NCBI RefSeq assembly: GCF_041821065.1
Contig: NZ_JBGUAX010000001.1
Location: 124,001 to 188,000, forward strand
Direction: 5' to 3'
DNA length: 64,000 bases
DNA from: Egicoccus sp. AB-alg2
GTDB lineage: Bacteria > Actinomycetota > Nitriliruptoria > Nitriliruptorales > Nitriliruptoraceae
Positions 43,883 through 51,394 of the stretch are shown piece by piece (positions within the stretch are counted from its first letter, which is position 1; each line of letters starts with the position of its first letter). The position numbers were made by a program, and so were the translations under genes. Below the pieces are notes generated by a model. The model searched no databases and was not told the DNA's origin. It worked only from the letters and a program-made list of their open reading frames with translations.

Positions 43883-44857
43883 TCAATCCGCGTCGGTGTC
43901 GGCCCCGTCGTCGGCCGGCCCGGCGCCGGCCGGCCCGTCCTCGGCGGCAGCGTCCGACCACACCAGGCCCGGTCCGAGATCGGCCTTGCGTCGCGGCGGC
44001 GGGGGGCCACCTTCCGCCCGCGCCGGAACGCGGCGCGCCGTGGTCAGGAACGCGGTGTGGGCGACCATGCGGTGCGCCGGGCGCACCGCCAGCCCGTCGA
44101 CGTCCCAGGGGCGCACCAGCGTCTCCGTGGTCCGCACGTCGGTGAAGCGGCCGTCGGCCCACAGCGCCTCGGTGAACCGCATCACCTGCGGCACGGTCGG
44201 GGTGTAGGCGAGCACGATCGCCCCGGTCGGGAGCGCCTCGGCGGCGCCGGGCACCAGCAGCCACGGCTCGAGCAGGTCCAGCACCAGCCGGTGCGGACGC
44301 ACGCCGAGGTCGGCGAGACCGTCGACGAGGTCGGCGTCCACCAGCGCCCAGTTGTCCGGGACGCCACCGAGGAAGCGCGCGACGTTGCGGCGGGCATGGA
44401 CCGCGTGGTCCTCGCGGCGCTCGAACGAGACGACCCGCCCCTCGCTGCCGACCGCGGCCAGCAGTGCCAGCGTGAGCGCGCCGGAGCCGGCGCCGGCCTC
44501 CACGACCGTGCAACCGGGCCGGATGTCGGCGGCAGCGACGATCGCGGCCTGGTCCTTGGGGTAGACCACCTGCGCCCCGCGCTTCATCTTGAGCACGTAG
44601 TCCTCGCGCGTCGGGCGCAGGGCCACCACCTCCATGTTGCGGTTGGTGCGCACGGCGGTGCCCTCGGCACGGCCGATGAGCTGATCGTGGGCGACCAGGC
44701 CGGCGTGGCTGTGCCACTCGGCACCGGCCGCGAGCTCGACGAGGTAGCGCCGCCCGCGGCGGTCGATCAGCACCACCAGTTCGCCGGCGGCCAGCACGGT
44801 GTCGGTGCCGGGCAGCACGGGAGCGGCGGACAGGGAGGTGGTGTCGGTGTCGGTCAT
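43883..44857 (-). CDS. trmI: tRNA (adenine-58-N1)-methyltransferase TrmI
   Basis: SAM enzyme making m1A58 in the tRNA T loop, 324 aa. SAM site 'CTVVEAGAGSGALTLALLAA' and 'VVSFERREDHAVHARRN'; target-base motif region 'LDLLEPW'; N-terminal SH3-like domain with 'LVVLIDRRGRRYLVEL'. A Pro/Ala/Asp-rich tail follows residue 270. ATG at 44857, 8 bases past the ttuA stop. TrmI and TtuA act on neighbouring T-loop bases in Thermus, so the operon is meaningful. Confidence 0.93.
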   Translation of the reverse strand: MTDTDTTSLSAAPVLPGTDTVLAAGELVVLIDRRGRRYLVELAAGAEWHSHAGLVAHDQLIGRAEGTAVRTNRNMEVVALRPTREDYVLKMKRGAQVVYPKDQAAIVAAADIRPGCTVVEAGAGSGALTLALLAAVGSEGRVVSFERREDHAVHARRNVARFLGGVPDNWALVDADLVDGLADLGVRPHRLVLDLLEPWLLVPGAAEALPTGAIVLAYTPTVPQVMRFTEALWADGRFTDVRTTETLVRPWDVDGLAVRPAHRMVAHTAFLTTARRVPARAEGGPPPPRRKADLGPGLVWSDAAAEDGPAGAGPADDGADTDAD

Positions 44858-44864
44858 GCGGGCG

Positions 44865-46109
44865 TCATCCGGAGCTCTGGTCGGTGCCGGCGGCGGCTGC
44901 CGCGGCGGCGGTCGGGGCCGTACCGGCGGCAGGCGCGCGGGCGGCGGTCGGAGCGGCGCCGGCGCCGGCCAGCACGGGCAGCGCGGTCAGGATCCGCTCG
45001 CGCTGGCGGCAGAAGGCGCAGGTCTCGCCGCTGGTCGGCATTCCACACCGGTCACAGGCGCCGATCGGCGTGCCGTCGTCGCGCGCCTCCTCGGCGAAGC
45101 GGTCGTGGCGGTCGAGGAAGCCGAACAGGAACTGGGCCTTGGCGCCCGGCGCGGTGCGCTCCAGGGCGTTGAGCATCTCCTTGTGCTCCTGGCCGGTGTT
45201 GCCGTCGACCAGCGGGCACTCCTCGACGACGTAGTCGATGCCGCGCACGACGCAGTAGGCGGCCATCTCGCGCTCGGAGAGGCGGTACAGCGGCTTGCAC
45301 TTGCGGACCTGGTTCGTGCCGCTGGCGGGCAGCACCGGGCGCTGGCGGGCCAGGAAGTCGTCGTGCCAGCGCAGCAGGTTGCCCAGCAGGGTCGCGGCCT
45401 CGTCGTCGAGGTTGTGGCCGGTCACCACCGCGTCGTAGCCGTGGTCGACCGCGACCTTGTTGAAGACGTAGCGCTTGCTCAGGCCGCAGACACCGCAGGC
45501 CGATCGGGTGGTCGACGAGGCGCCCGACGGCGTCGTGTACCCGTAGGCCTCGCCCAGGTCCACGACGTGCAGGCGCGCGCCCCGGGCGGCGGCGAAGTCC
45601 TCGCAGATCCGCTGGCTGCGCCGGGAGTAGCCGCCGATGCCCAGGCCGATGTACAGCCCGTCGACCCGGTAGCCGAGCTCCAGGAGGATGTCCCACAGCG
45701 CGAGCGAGTCCTTGCCGCCGGACACCGCGACCAGCAACCGGTCGGCGTAGGAGAACATCCGCTCGCGGGCGCGGCTGGCCTGCGGATGGTCGATCGCCTT
45801 GCGGACCTGGTTCTGGACGTGGTCGACGAAGTGGGCCGGGCACCAGGCGGCACGGTGGCGCGGTTCCTCGATGACCGCGGCGCCGCGGCACACCGCACAG
45901 CGTGGCCCGCCGGCACCGCCCGAGATCACGGGACGGATCTCCACCTCGGCGTCGGCGTGGAGCTCGTGGTCGGCCGTGACCAGCCCGGCGTCGTGGATGA
46001 CGAGCACCGTGGTCGGGTTGAGATCGAGGCGGTCGAGCAGCTCACCGACGGTGAGCGGCCCCTCGACCTGCTCGACGCGGTCGGGATTGCGCAGGCTGAC
46101 GCGCACCAC
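44865..46109 (-). CDS. ttuA: Fused ubiquitin-fold (TtuB/ThiS-like) - tRNA thiolase TtuA
   Basis: Residues 1-65 look like a MoaD/ThiS/TtuB sulfur carrier: 'EGPLTVGELLDRLDLNPTTV', then 'VEIRPVISGG' ending in a Gly-Gly (64-65; another GG at 67-68). The rest is TtuA-type: zinc site C71-x2-C74-x15-C90-x2-H93, PP-loop SGGKDS (130-135), Fe-S cysteines 'ACGVCGLSKRY' (205, 208) and 'VRKCKPLYRL', and a C-terminal zinc site 'CDRCGMP...CAFC'. It should thiolate T54/U54 of tRNA. GTG at 46109 has AGGAGG upstream. An Ala/Thr-rich tail follows. The fusion is one open frame. Confidence 0.88.
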   Translation of the reverse strand: MVRVSLRNPDRVEQVEGPLTVGELLDRLDLNPTTVLVIHDAGLVTADHELHADAEVEIRPVISGGAGGPRCAVCRGAAVIEEPRHRAAWCPAHFVDHVQNQVRKAIDHPQASRARERMFSYADRLLVAVSGGKDSLALWDILLELGYRVDGLYIGLGIGGYSRRSQRICEDFAAARGARLHVVDLGEAYGYTTPSGASSTTRSACGVCGLSKRYVFNKVAVDHGYDAVVTGHNLDDEAATLLGNLLRWHDDFLARQRPVLPASGTNQVRKCKPLYRLSEREMAAYCVVRGIDYVVEECPLVDGNTGQEHKEMLNALERTAPGAKAQFLFGFLDRHDRFAEEARDDGTPIGACDRCGMPTSGETCAFCRQRERILTALPVLAGAGAAPTAARAPAAGTAPTAAAAAAAGTDQSSG

Positions 46110-46193
46110 GGATGGGACCTCCTGTCCTGCTGGTCGACACCGGAGCAGATGGCTCGGGCGTCTGCACGGTCCGGTGGCGGACCGCGGCCGGCC

Positions 46194-46199
46194 AGCGTA
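46194..46199 (-). promoter_or_regulatory. Possible -10 upstream of ttuA-trmI
   Basis: TACGCT on the minus strand in the 124-base gap before ttuA. A -35-like TTGCCC lies only 13 bases ahead, too close, so the call is weak. Confidence 0.25.
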
Positions 46200-46233
46200 G
46201 CGACCGGCGGCCGGGCAACCGGGCGGGGCGGCC

Positions 46234-48789
46234 TCAGCCGTCGCCGGTCGCCGCGGCGTCGGCCGGGACGTCGGTGGCCGGCTGCGTGTCGGCCGGGACG
46301 TCGGTCGCCTCGTCGGGCAGCGGGGTCCCGCGCGGGCCGGTGTCCAGGCCGTCCTCCTCGGCCTCGGTCACGTGCACGACCGGGCCCTCCGGTTCCTCGC
46401 CGATGCCCGGGGCCTCGGCGTCCTCGGCCTCGGCGTCGCCCGGCGAGTCGATGGTGAGGGTGCGGCCCGGCTGCAGTTCGTAGTCCTTGCCGCGGACCTC
46501 GATCGTCAGCGGGTCGCCCTCGCTGAGCGTGAAGTCCATGCCCTCGTGGGTGAGCTCGACCTCGATGCGGCGGTCGTGGAAGCGCAACGGGAACGCGAGC
46601 CGGCTCCACGGTGCCGGCAGCCGCGGGTCGAAGCGCAGGTGACCGTCGTGGTCGCGCAACCCGCCGAAGCCGTACACCAGCGCCATCCACACGCCCCCGG
46701 TCGAGGCGATGTGCACGCCGTCCACGACGTTGCCGGCGACATCGGCCAGGTCCATCAGCAGGGCGTACTGGAAGTACTCGAGCGCCTTCTCCTCGTAGCC
46801 GATCTCCGCGGCCAGGATCGATTGGACGCAGGCGGACAGCGACGAATCACCGGTGGTGAGCGGGTCGTAGTAGTCGAAGTTGCGCCGCTTCTGCTCCGGC
46901 GAGAACTGGTCGGCGAGCAGCACCATCGCCAGCACCACGTCCGCCTGCTTGATCACCTGGTGGCGGTAGATCACCAGCGGGTGGTAGTGCAACAGCAGCG
47001 GGTAGCGGTCGATCGGCGTGCCCGCGAAGTCCCAGCGCTCCTTCTCCAGGAAGTTGGCGTCCTGGGGGTGGATGCCGCGGTCCTCGTCATAGGGCACGAA
47101 CATGGCGTCGGCCGCACGCTGCCAGGCGAGCACCTCCTCGTCCTGCAGGCCGGTCTCGTGGACGAGGTGGCGGTAGGCGGCCGGGGCCTCCTCGCGCATC
47201 CACAGCACCACCTCGGCGGCGTAGCGCAGGTTCTGGCGCGCCATCAGGTTGGTGAACGCGTTGTCGTTCACCACGGTGGTGTACTCGTCGGGCCCGGTCA
47301 CCCCGTGCAGGTGGAACGCGTCGTCCTCGGGACTGAAGAATCCGAGGCCGGTCCACAGCCGGGCCGTCTCCACGAGGATCTCCGCGCCGACCTCGCAGAG
47401 CAGCTCCTTGTCGTCGCGCACGTCGACGTAGCGCTTGATCGCATGCGCGATGTCGGCGTCGATGTGGTACTGGGCGGTGCCGGCCTGGTAGTAGGCCGAC
47501 GCCTCCTCGCCGTTGACCGTCCGCCAGGGGAAGAGCGCGCCCGGTTCCGACAGCTCCGCGGCGCGTTCGCGGGCCAGCGGCAGCATCGTGTGCCGGAACC
47601 GCAGCAGGTTGCGGGTGATGCGCGGCTCGGTGTAGGTCAGGAACGGCGTGACGTAGATCTCCGTGTCCCAGAAGTAGTGGCCCTCGTAGGCCTGCCCGGT
47701 CAGCCCCTTGGCCGGGATCCCGGACGTCTCCGCACGCGCGGAGGCCTGGCACAGCTGGAAGATGTTCCAGCGGATGGCCTGCTGGACGCGCCGCGGACCT
47801 TCCACCTGCACGTCGGCGCGGTGCCAGAAGTCGTCGAGGTAGCGCCGCTGCGCCTGCGCGAGCACGTCGAACCCGCTGCGCACGGCCCGGTCCAGCGTCC
47901 GCCGCGAGCGGTCCACCAGCTCGCGCGGCGGCACCGACCGCGAGCTGTGGTAGGTGAAGAACTTGACCACGCGGAACGGCACGCCGGCCTTCGCGTCGAT
48001 CGTGAACACGACCTTGGACAGGTCCTCGGACCACGTCGCCGCGGCGTCCCACGGGTTGTCGGTCTCCACCACGTGGTCGACGCCGACGCCGAGGGTCATC
48101 CGCGAGTTGGTGGTCCGGTAGCCGGTGACCAGCCGCAGGTTCTCGGCGTGGTGGTCACGGGCGTTCAGGACCCGGTGGCGGAACGCCTTGGCGCGCCGCG
48201 GGTCGCCGCCGTTGGTACGGGGTTCGTCGACCGCCTCGGCGTCCTGCCGGTTCAGCAGCTGCGAGGAGATGACCACCGGCGCATCCGTGTCGACCTCGAC
48301 CTCGTAGCAGATGGCGCCGAGGTGGCGCTGGTCGAGCGACACCAGCCGGGTCGAGCGCAGACGGACCTGCTTGCCCGCCGGGGTGGACCAGTGCAGGTCG
48401 CGGCGCAGCACGCCGTCGCGGAAGTCGAGTTCGCGGTGGTACTCGGGCAGCCGGGCCGTGGGCAGGTACAGCGGTTCGTCGTCGACGTAGAGCTTGAGCA
48501 GCGACGCGTCGGGCGCGTTGATGATGGTCTGGCCGGTACGCGCGAAGCCGTAGGCCTCCTCGGCGTGCTCGATGTTCCACGTCTCGTGGAAGCCGTTGAC
48601 GAAGGTGCCCGTCTCTATCCCCGGGCGGCCCTCCTCGAAGGTGCCGCGGATCCCGAGGTAGCCGTTGGACAGGGCGAAGACGGTCTCCGCGTTGCCCATC
48701 CAACGCCGGGAGAAGCCGATCTCGGCAAGCCGCCACTCGTCCGCCGGGAACAGGTGCTCCGGCGGCAGGCGCAGTTCGCGGGGGATCAA
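46234..48789 (-). CDS. Glycoside hydrolase family 65 phosphorylase
   Basis: Inverting disaccharide phosphorylase or hydrolase of GH65 (maltose/trehalose/kojibiose type), 851 aa. N-terminal beta-sandwich, then an (alpha/alpha)6 barrel with 'GHYFWDTEIYVTPFL', the catalytic acid Glu in 'TGPDEYTTVV' and 'LLLHYHPLVIYRHQVIKQAD'. The last ~90 residues are an acidic, Pro/Ala/Thr-rich tail (ending TQPATDVPADAAATGDG) not usual for GH65. TTG at 48789 with GGAG about 13 bases ahead is preferred; another TTG at 48828 is possible. No beta-phosphoglucomutase neighbour. Confidence 0.9.
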   Translation of the reverse strand: MIPRELRLPPEHLFPADEWRLAEIGFSRRWMGNAETVFALSNGYLGIRGTFEEGRPGIETGTFVNGFHETWNIEHAEEAYGFARTGQTIINAPDASLLKLYVDDEPLYLPTARLPEYHRELDFRDGVLRRDLHWSTPAGKQVRLRSTRLVSLDQRHLGAICYEVEVDTDAPVVISSQLLNRQDAEAVDEPRTNGGDPRRAKAFRHRVLNARDHHAENLRLVTGYRTTNSRMTLGVGVDHVVETDNPWDAAATWSEDLSKVVFTIDAKAGVPFRVVKFFTYHSSRSVPPRELVDRSRRTLDRAVRSGFDVLAQAQRRYLDDFWHRADVQVEGPRRVQQAIRWNIFQLCQASARAETSGIPAKGLTGQAYEGHYFWDTEIYVTPFLTYTEPRITRNLLRFRHTMLPLARERAAELSEPGALFPWRTVNGEEASAYYQAGTAQYHIDADIAHAIKRYVDVRDDKELLCEVGAEILVETARLWTGLGFFSPEDDAFHLHGVTGPDEYTTVVNDNAFTNLMARQNLRYAAEVVLWMREEAPAAYRHLVHETGLQDEEVLAWQRAADAMFVPYDEDRGIHPQDANFLEKERWDFAGTPIDRYPLLLHYHPLVIYRHQVIKQADVVLAMVLLADQFSPEQKRRNFDYYDPLTTGDSSLSACVQSILAAEIGYEEKALEYFQYALLMDLADVAGNVVDGVHIASTGGVWMALVYGFGGLRDHDGHLRFDPRLPAPWSRLAFPLRFHDRRIEVELTHEGMDFTLSEGDPLTIEVRGKDYELQPGRTLTIDSPGDAEAEDAEAPGIGEEPEGPVVHVTEAEEDGLDTGPRGTPLPDEATDVPADTQPATDVPADAAATGDG

Positions 48790-48944
48790 AGGAACTCGGA
48801 CTCCGGGAAAAGGGGTGCTGGGAAGCAAGGGGTGCCAGGGACCGCGACGCTACTCCCCTGCACGTCCCCGTGGTGACACGTACGGGCGCCGTGCGCCGGC
48901 GTTCGTCGAGTGCGCGCGCGGGCATGGTGAGCGGCCACCCGACG

Positions 48945-49529
48945 TCACCTGCCCGTCAGGGTGTCACGGACCAGCGTGCGGAGCCGATCGATGCCGACGC
49001 CCTTCTCGGCACTGACCCATACCACCTCGGCCGGTGCCACCTCGCAGCCGCTGGCCAGGTCGCGCCTGCGGCGCTCACGCTTGGACGAGCGCACCTTGTC
49101 GTGCTTGGTCGCCACGATCCGGAACGCGACCTCGTTGGCCCGCAACCAGGCGAGCATCTCCTTGTCCAGGCCGGTGGGGCCGACCTCGCCGTCGACGAGG
49201 AGCAGCGTGAGCGCGAGCGGCTCGCGTTCGACGAGGTAGCGCTGCATCCGGCGCTGCCACGCCGTGCGTTCGGTGGCCGAGACCTTGGCGTAGCCGTAGC
49301 CCGGCAGGTCCACGATCGTGCCGCCGTCGGTCTCGAAGAGGTTCAGCAGCCGGGTCTTGCCGGGCTTGCCGGACACCTTGGCGAGGTCCTTGCGATGGGC
49401 CAGCGCGTTCAGCAGCGACGACTTGCCGACGTTGGACCGGCCGACGACGGCGATCTCGGCCGGGCTCGCGGGCAGCTCGGCCACACCGGGTGCGGACATG
49501 ACGAAGCGCAGGGGCAGCGGCGTGTTCAT
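48945..49529 (-). CDS. engB: Ribosome biogenesis GTPase EngB/YsxC
   Basis: Small essential-type GTPase, 194 aa, for late large-subunit assembly. G1 'VVGRSNVGKSSLLNALA', G2 Thr in 'GKPGKTRLLNLF', G3 'IVDLPGYGYAK', G4 'IVATKHDKVRSS' and G5 'VSAEKGVGIDRL'. ATG at 49529 is used; a second Met (MSAPGV) is possible as neither has a clear ribosome site. Stop at 48945 leaves about 155 bases to the GH65 gene. Confidence 0.94.
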   Translation of the reverse strand: MNTPLPLRFVMSAPGVAELPASPAEIAVVGRSNVGKSSLLNALAHRKDLAKVSGKPGKTRLLNLFETDGGTIVDLPGYGYAKVSATERTAWQRRMQRYLVEREPLALTLLLVDGEVGPTGLDKEMLAWLRANEVAFRIVATKHDKVRSSKRERRRRDLASGCEVAPAEVVWVSAEKGVGIDRLRTLVRDTLTGR

Positions 49530-49549
49530 GGCGCGCAGTGTTGCAGGCG

Positions 49550-49870
49550 TCAGGCGTCGCGCTCGGCTTGCGCCTTCAGGGCCGCCAGACGACGGTCCCA
49601 CCGGTCACCGACGTCCTCGATCCACGCGGTGGCCAGTCGCAGCGGCTCGCCCTGCAGGCGGTAGCGCGATTCACGACCGTGGCGCTGGGCCGTCACCACC
49701 TCGGCGTCCTCGAGCACACGCAGATGCTTGGTGACGGCCTGCCGGGTGATCGGTAGCTCGTCGGCGAGCTCCGTGGCCGTCAGCATGCGGCCCTCCGCCA
49801 GGCGGGTCACGATCGTGCGGCGGGTGTCGTCGGCGAGGGCGCCGAGGACGCGGCCGACCGATGCCGTCAT
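49550..49870 (-). CDS. ArsR-family transcriptional regulator
   Basis: Winged helix-turn-helix repressor, 106 aa. 'VLGALADDTRRTIVTRLAEG', the recognition region 'DELPITRQAVTKHLRVLEDA' and the wing 'VTAQRHGRESRYRLQGEPL', as in the ArsR subgroup paired with SRPBCC proteins, lacking metal-binding cysteines. ATG at 49870 overlaps the SRPBCC stop as ATGA. Twin palindromes in the divergent region upstream are its likely operators. Confidence 0.9.
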   Translation of the reverse strand: MTASVGRVLGALADDTRRTIVTRLAEGRMLTATELADELPITRQAVTKHLRVLEDAEVVTAQRHGRESRYRLQGEPLRLATAWIEDVGDRWDRRLAALKAQAERDA

Positions 49871-50277
49871 GCCGCCCGCGCGAGGATCTGGTGCACCGGA
49901 GCGCCGTCCTCGCCGCGCAGCTCGTGGGCCTCGACCAGGCGCAGCCGCGCCTCCGGTGTGGCCGGTGGGCGCCCAGGACGGCCGTCCGTGTCCTCGAGGG
50001 CGGGCGCGTCGTCGAGGGCGGGGGCGTCGTCGACGGTGGGCGGCGCCTGGACCTCCTCGGTGACGGTGACGCGGCTGCCCCCGTCCTCGGGCGTCACGGC
50101 GATGTGCACCCGCCACCGGTCGTCGCCCTCGTCCCGGACGTAGCGAAGGCCGTCGGGGGTGGGGGTCACGTCGACGTCCTCGCCGAGCCAGGCACGGCGA
50201 CGCTCCGGATCGACGAGGTTGCGACGGACCACGTCCGGCGTGGCCTCGATGCGGATGTCGCGGGTGATCGCTCTCAT
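49867..50277 (-). CDS. SRPBCC/AHSA1-type domain protein
   Basis: START-like ligand-binding fold, 136 aa: 'ITRDIRIEATPDVVRRNLVD', 'RRAWLGEDVDVTPTPDGL' and 'GSRVTVTEEVQAPPTVDD'. The middle holds an odd Ala/Asp/Pro repeat (DDAPALDDAPALED). ATG at 50277 follows GGGAGGG. First gene of the pair with ArsR; such pairs usually respond to a hydrophobic stress or ligand. It is divergent from the ClpP-like gene with operators between them. Confidence 0.85.
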   Translation of the reverse strand: MRAITRDIRIEATPDVVRRNLVDPERRRAWLGEDVDVTPTPDGLRYVRDEGDDRWRVHIAVTPEDGGSRVTVTEEVQAPPTVDDAPALDDAPALEDTDGRPGRPPATPEARLRLVEAHELRGEDGAPVHQILARAA

Positions 50278-50318
50278 CGTCGTCGCCCTCCCGGCGCCTC
50301 GGCCCGGCCATCGGATCG

Positions 50319-50336
50319 CGCAACCGATCGGTTGCG
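50319..50336. promoter_or_regulatory. Operator O1 (palindrome)
   Basis: Perfect 18-base palindrome CGCAACCGATCGGTTGCG. Core GCAACC-N4-GGTTGC is shared with O2 43 bases away (about four helical turns). It covers the -35 of the clpP-like promoter. Most likely bound by the ArsR-family protein encoded alongside. Confidence 0.7.
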
Positions 50337-50360
50337 AATCCTGCATGCTGCCCGTAGCTT
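50332..50360 (+). promoter_or_regulatory. Promoter of the ClpP-like gene
   Basis: TTGCGA at 50332-50337, a 17-base spacer, then TAGCTT at 50355-50360. The -35 overlaps operator O1 and O2 begins 3 bases past the -10, which fits repression by ArsR. Start would be near 50367, about 50 bases before the ATG. Confidence 0.55.
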
Positions 50361-50362
50361 AC

Positions 50363-50378
50363 GCAACCGGAGGGTTGC
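50363..50378. promoter_or_regulatory. Operator O2 (palindrome)
   Basis: GCAACC-GGAG-GGTTGC, same half-sites and spacing as O1. It sits over the predicted transcript start of the clpP-like gene and upstream of the opposing SRPBCC-arsR operon. Confidence 0.7.
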
Positions 50379-50415
50379 ACGCCGCGCCTCCGCCGCCCGG
50401 AAGGAGTCCGCCGCC

Positions 50416-51075
50416 ATGTCCAGCACCGACGTGCCGCCCCGTGCGCCCGAGCCGGGCGCACCCGAACCGGACGCACCCGAACCGCCGCGACCGCCCGCCG
50501 TCACCGACCCGATCGGTGCGATGGCCCGGCTCTCGCCCTACGAGCGCCTCTTCGAGCAGCGGGTGGTGTTCCTGCGCGGCGCCCTCGAGGAGACCACGGC
50601 CGACGACCTGGTCGCCCAGCTGCTCGCCCTCGACCACGACAGCGACCAGCCGATCACGCTGCTCATCGACTCGCCGGGCGGCAACACCTTCGGGATGTTC
50701 GCGCTGCACGACGTCATGGCCTCGCTGCGCTCGCCCGTCCACACGCGTTGTGTCGGCCTCGCGGCGTCCGCGGGCGCCTTCCTGCTCGCGACCGGCACCG
50801 GCATCCGCTCGGCCACGGCCAACGCGAGCATCATGTTCCACCAGCCCTGGGGCGGCACCGGCCGGCGCACCGCGATCGACATCGCCAAGCAGGCGGCCCA
50901 GTTCGCCGACACCCGCCGCCGGATGCAGGCCATCCTGGCCGAGCGCACGGGGCAGGACTACGAACGCATCCGCCGCGACCTCGATCGCGATCACTGGCTG
51001 ACGGCCGACGAGGCCCTGGCCTACGGCGCGATCGACGAGGTGATCGGTACGGCGCCCCGCGTGCCGGCCACCTAG
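50416..51075 (+). CDS. ClpP-family serine protease paralogue
   Basis: ClpP-like peptidase, 219 aa, with intact triad: Ser in 'CVGLAASAGAFLLATG', His in 'ASIMFHQPWGGTG' and Asp in 'DLDRDHWLTADEALAYGAID'. The N-terminus (about 35 residues) is Pro/Glu/Ala-rich (PEPGAPEPDAPEPPRPP) and lacks the usual propeptide. ATG at 50416 with GGAAGGAG 9 bases upstream. Not linked to clpX or another clpP, so a paralogue of the housekeeping pair. It diverges from arsR/SRPBCC and shares their operator region. Confidence 0.92.
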   Translation: MSSTDVPPRAPEPGAPEPDAPEPPRPPAVTDPIGAMARLSPYERLFEQRVVFLRGALEETTADDLVAQLLALDHDSDQPITLLIDSPGGNTFGMFALHDVMASLRSPVHTRCVGLAASAGAFLLATGTGIRSATANASIMFHQPWGGTGRRTAIDIAKQAAQFADTRRRMQAILAERTGQDYERIRRDLDRDHWLTADEALAYGAIDEVIGTAPRVPAT

Positions 51076-51138
51076 CCACGGTGGTGCGGGCATCGTCGCA
51101 CCCGCGACGAACCCCTCGAACTTTCGCGACGCCAGGTC

Positions 51139-51167
51139 TTCCCCTTCGCCGCACCGTGGCGTAAGCT
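51139..51167 (+). promoter_or_regulatory. Possible promoter of the candidate sRNA
   Basis: TTCCCC, a 17-base spacer, then TAAGCT at 51162-51167. The expected start (about 51174) falls exactly at the 5' arm of the first hairpin, which favours a real promoter despite the weak -35. Confidence 0.4.
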
Positions 51168-51173
51168 GCTGTT

Positions 51174-51321
51174 CAGTCGGTCGTCCGTGTCCCCCCGTCG
51201 CGGACGACCGACTCATGTCCGGGGAGTCTGACGAACCGTTCGCACCGTGGCGGCGGCCGCCCATGTCCGGTGGAGATGGACCACCGGACGGTGGCATGGT
51301 CGGTCATGCGACCTTAAGGTC
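51174..51321 (+). ncRNA. Candidate structured small RNA (6C-like hairpin)
   Basis: Hairpin 1 is a perfect 13-bp stem (51175-51187 with 51201-51213) whose 13-base loop carries CCCCCC (51191-51196), as in actinobacterial 6C RNAs. Hairpin 2 (51266-51273 with 51281-51288, extended by CCATG/CATGG at 51261-51265 and 51295-51299) follows. The segment 51205-51216 can instead pair with 51295-51305, giving an alternative fold. The second 6C loop is absent, so this is a 6C-like candidate only. The 3' end is a guess. Confidence 0.4.
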
Positions 51322-51349
51322 TGCTGAGCGCGCGGAAACGCGGGGGGAT

Positions 51350-51381
51350 GCCGAAGCTCCGTCCTCGGACGGGGCTTCGGC
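51350..51381 (-). terminator. Terminator hairpin of msrA
   Basis: Arms GCCGAAGC (51350-51357) and GCTTCGGC (51374-51381), continuing inward through seven further pairs (one a wobble) with a tiny loop. It begins 14 bases past the msrA stop and could also end the facing candidate sRNA. Confidence 0.65.
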
Positions 51382-51394
51382 GCGTCTGCGGGCG

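Larger units (their letters stand above)
51076..51394. other. 320-bp intergenic region with structured elements
   Basis: Between the clpP-like gene (+) and msrA (-) there is no supported gene. It contains a candidate small RNA (51174 to about 51321), the palindrome GACCTTAAGGTC at 51310-51321, and the msrA terminator hairpin (51350-51381). Confidence 0.6.
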
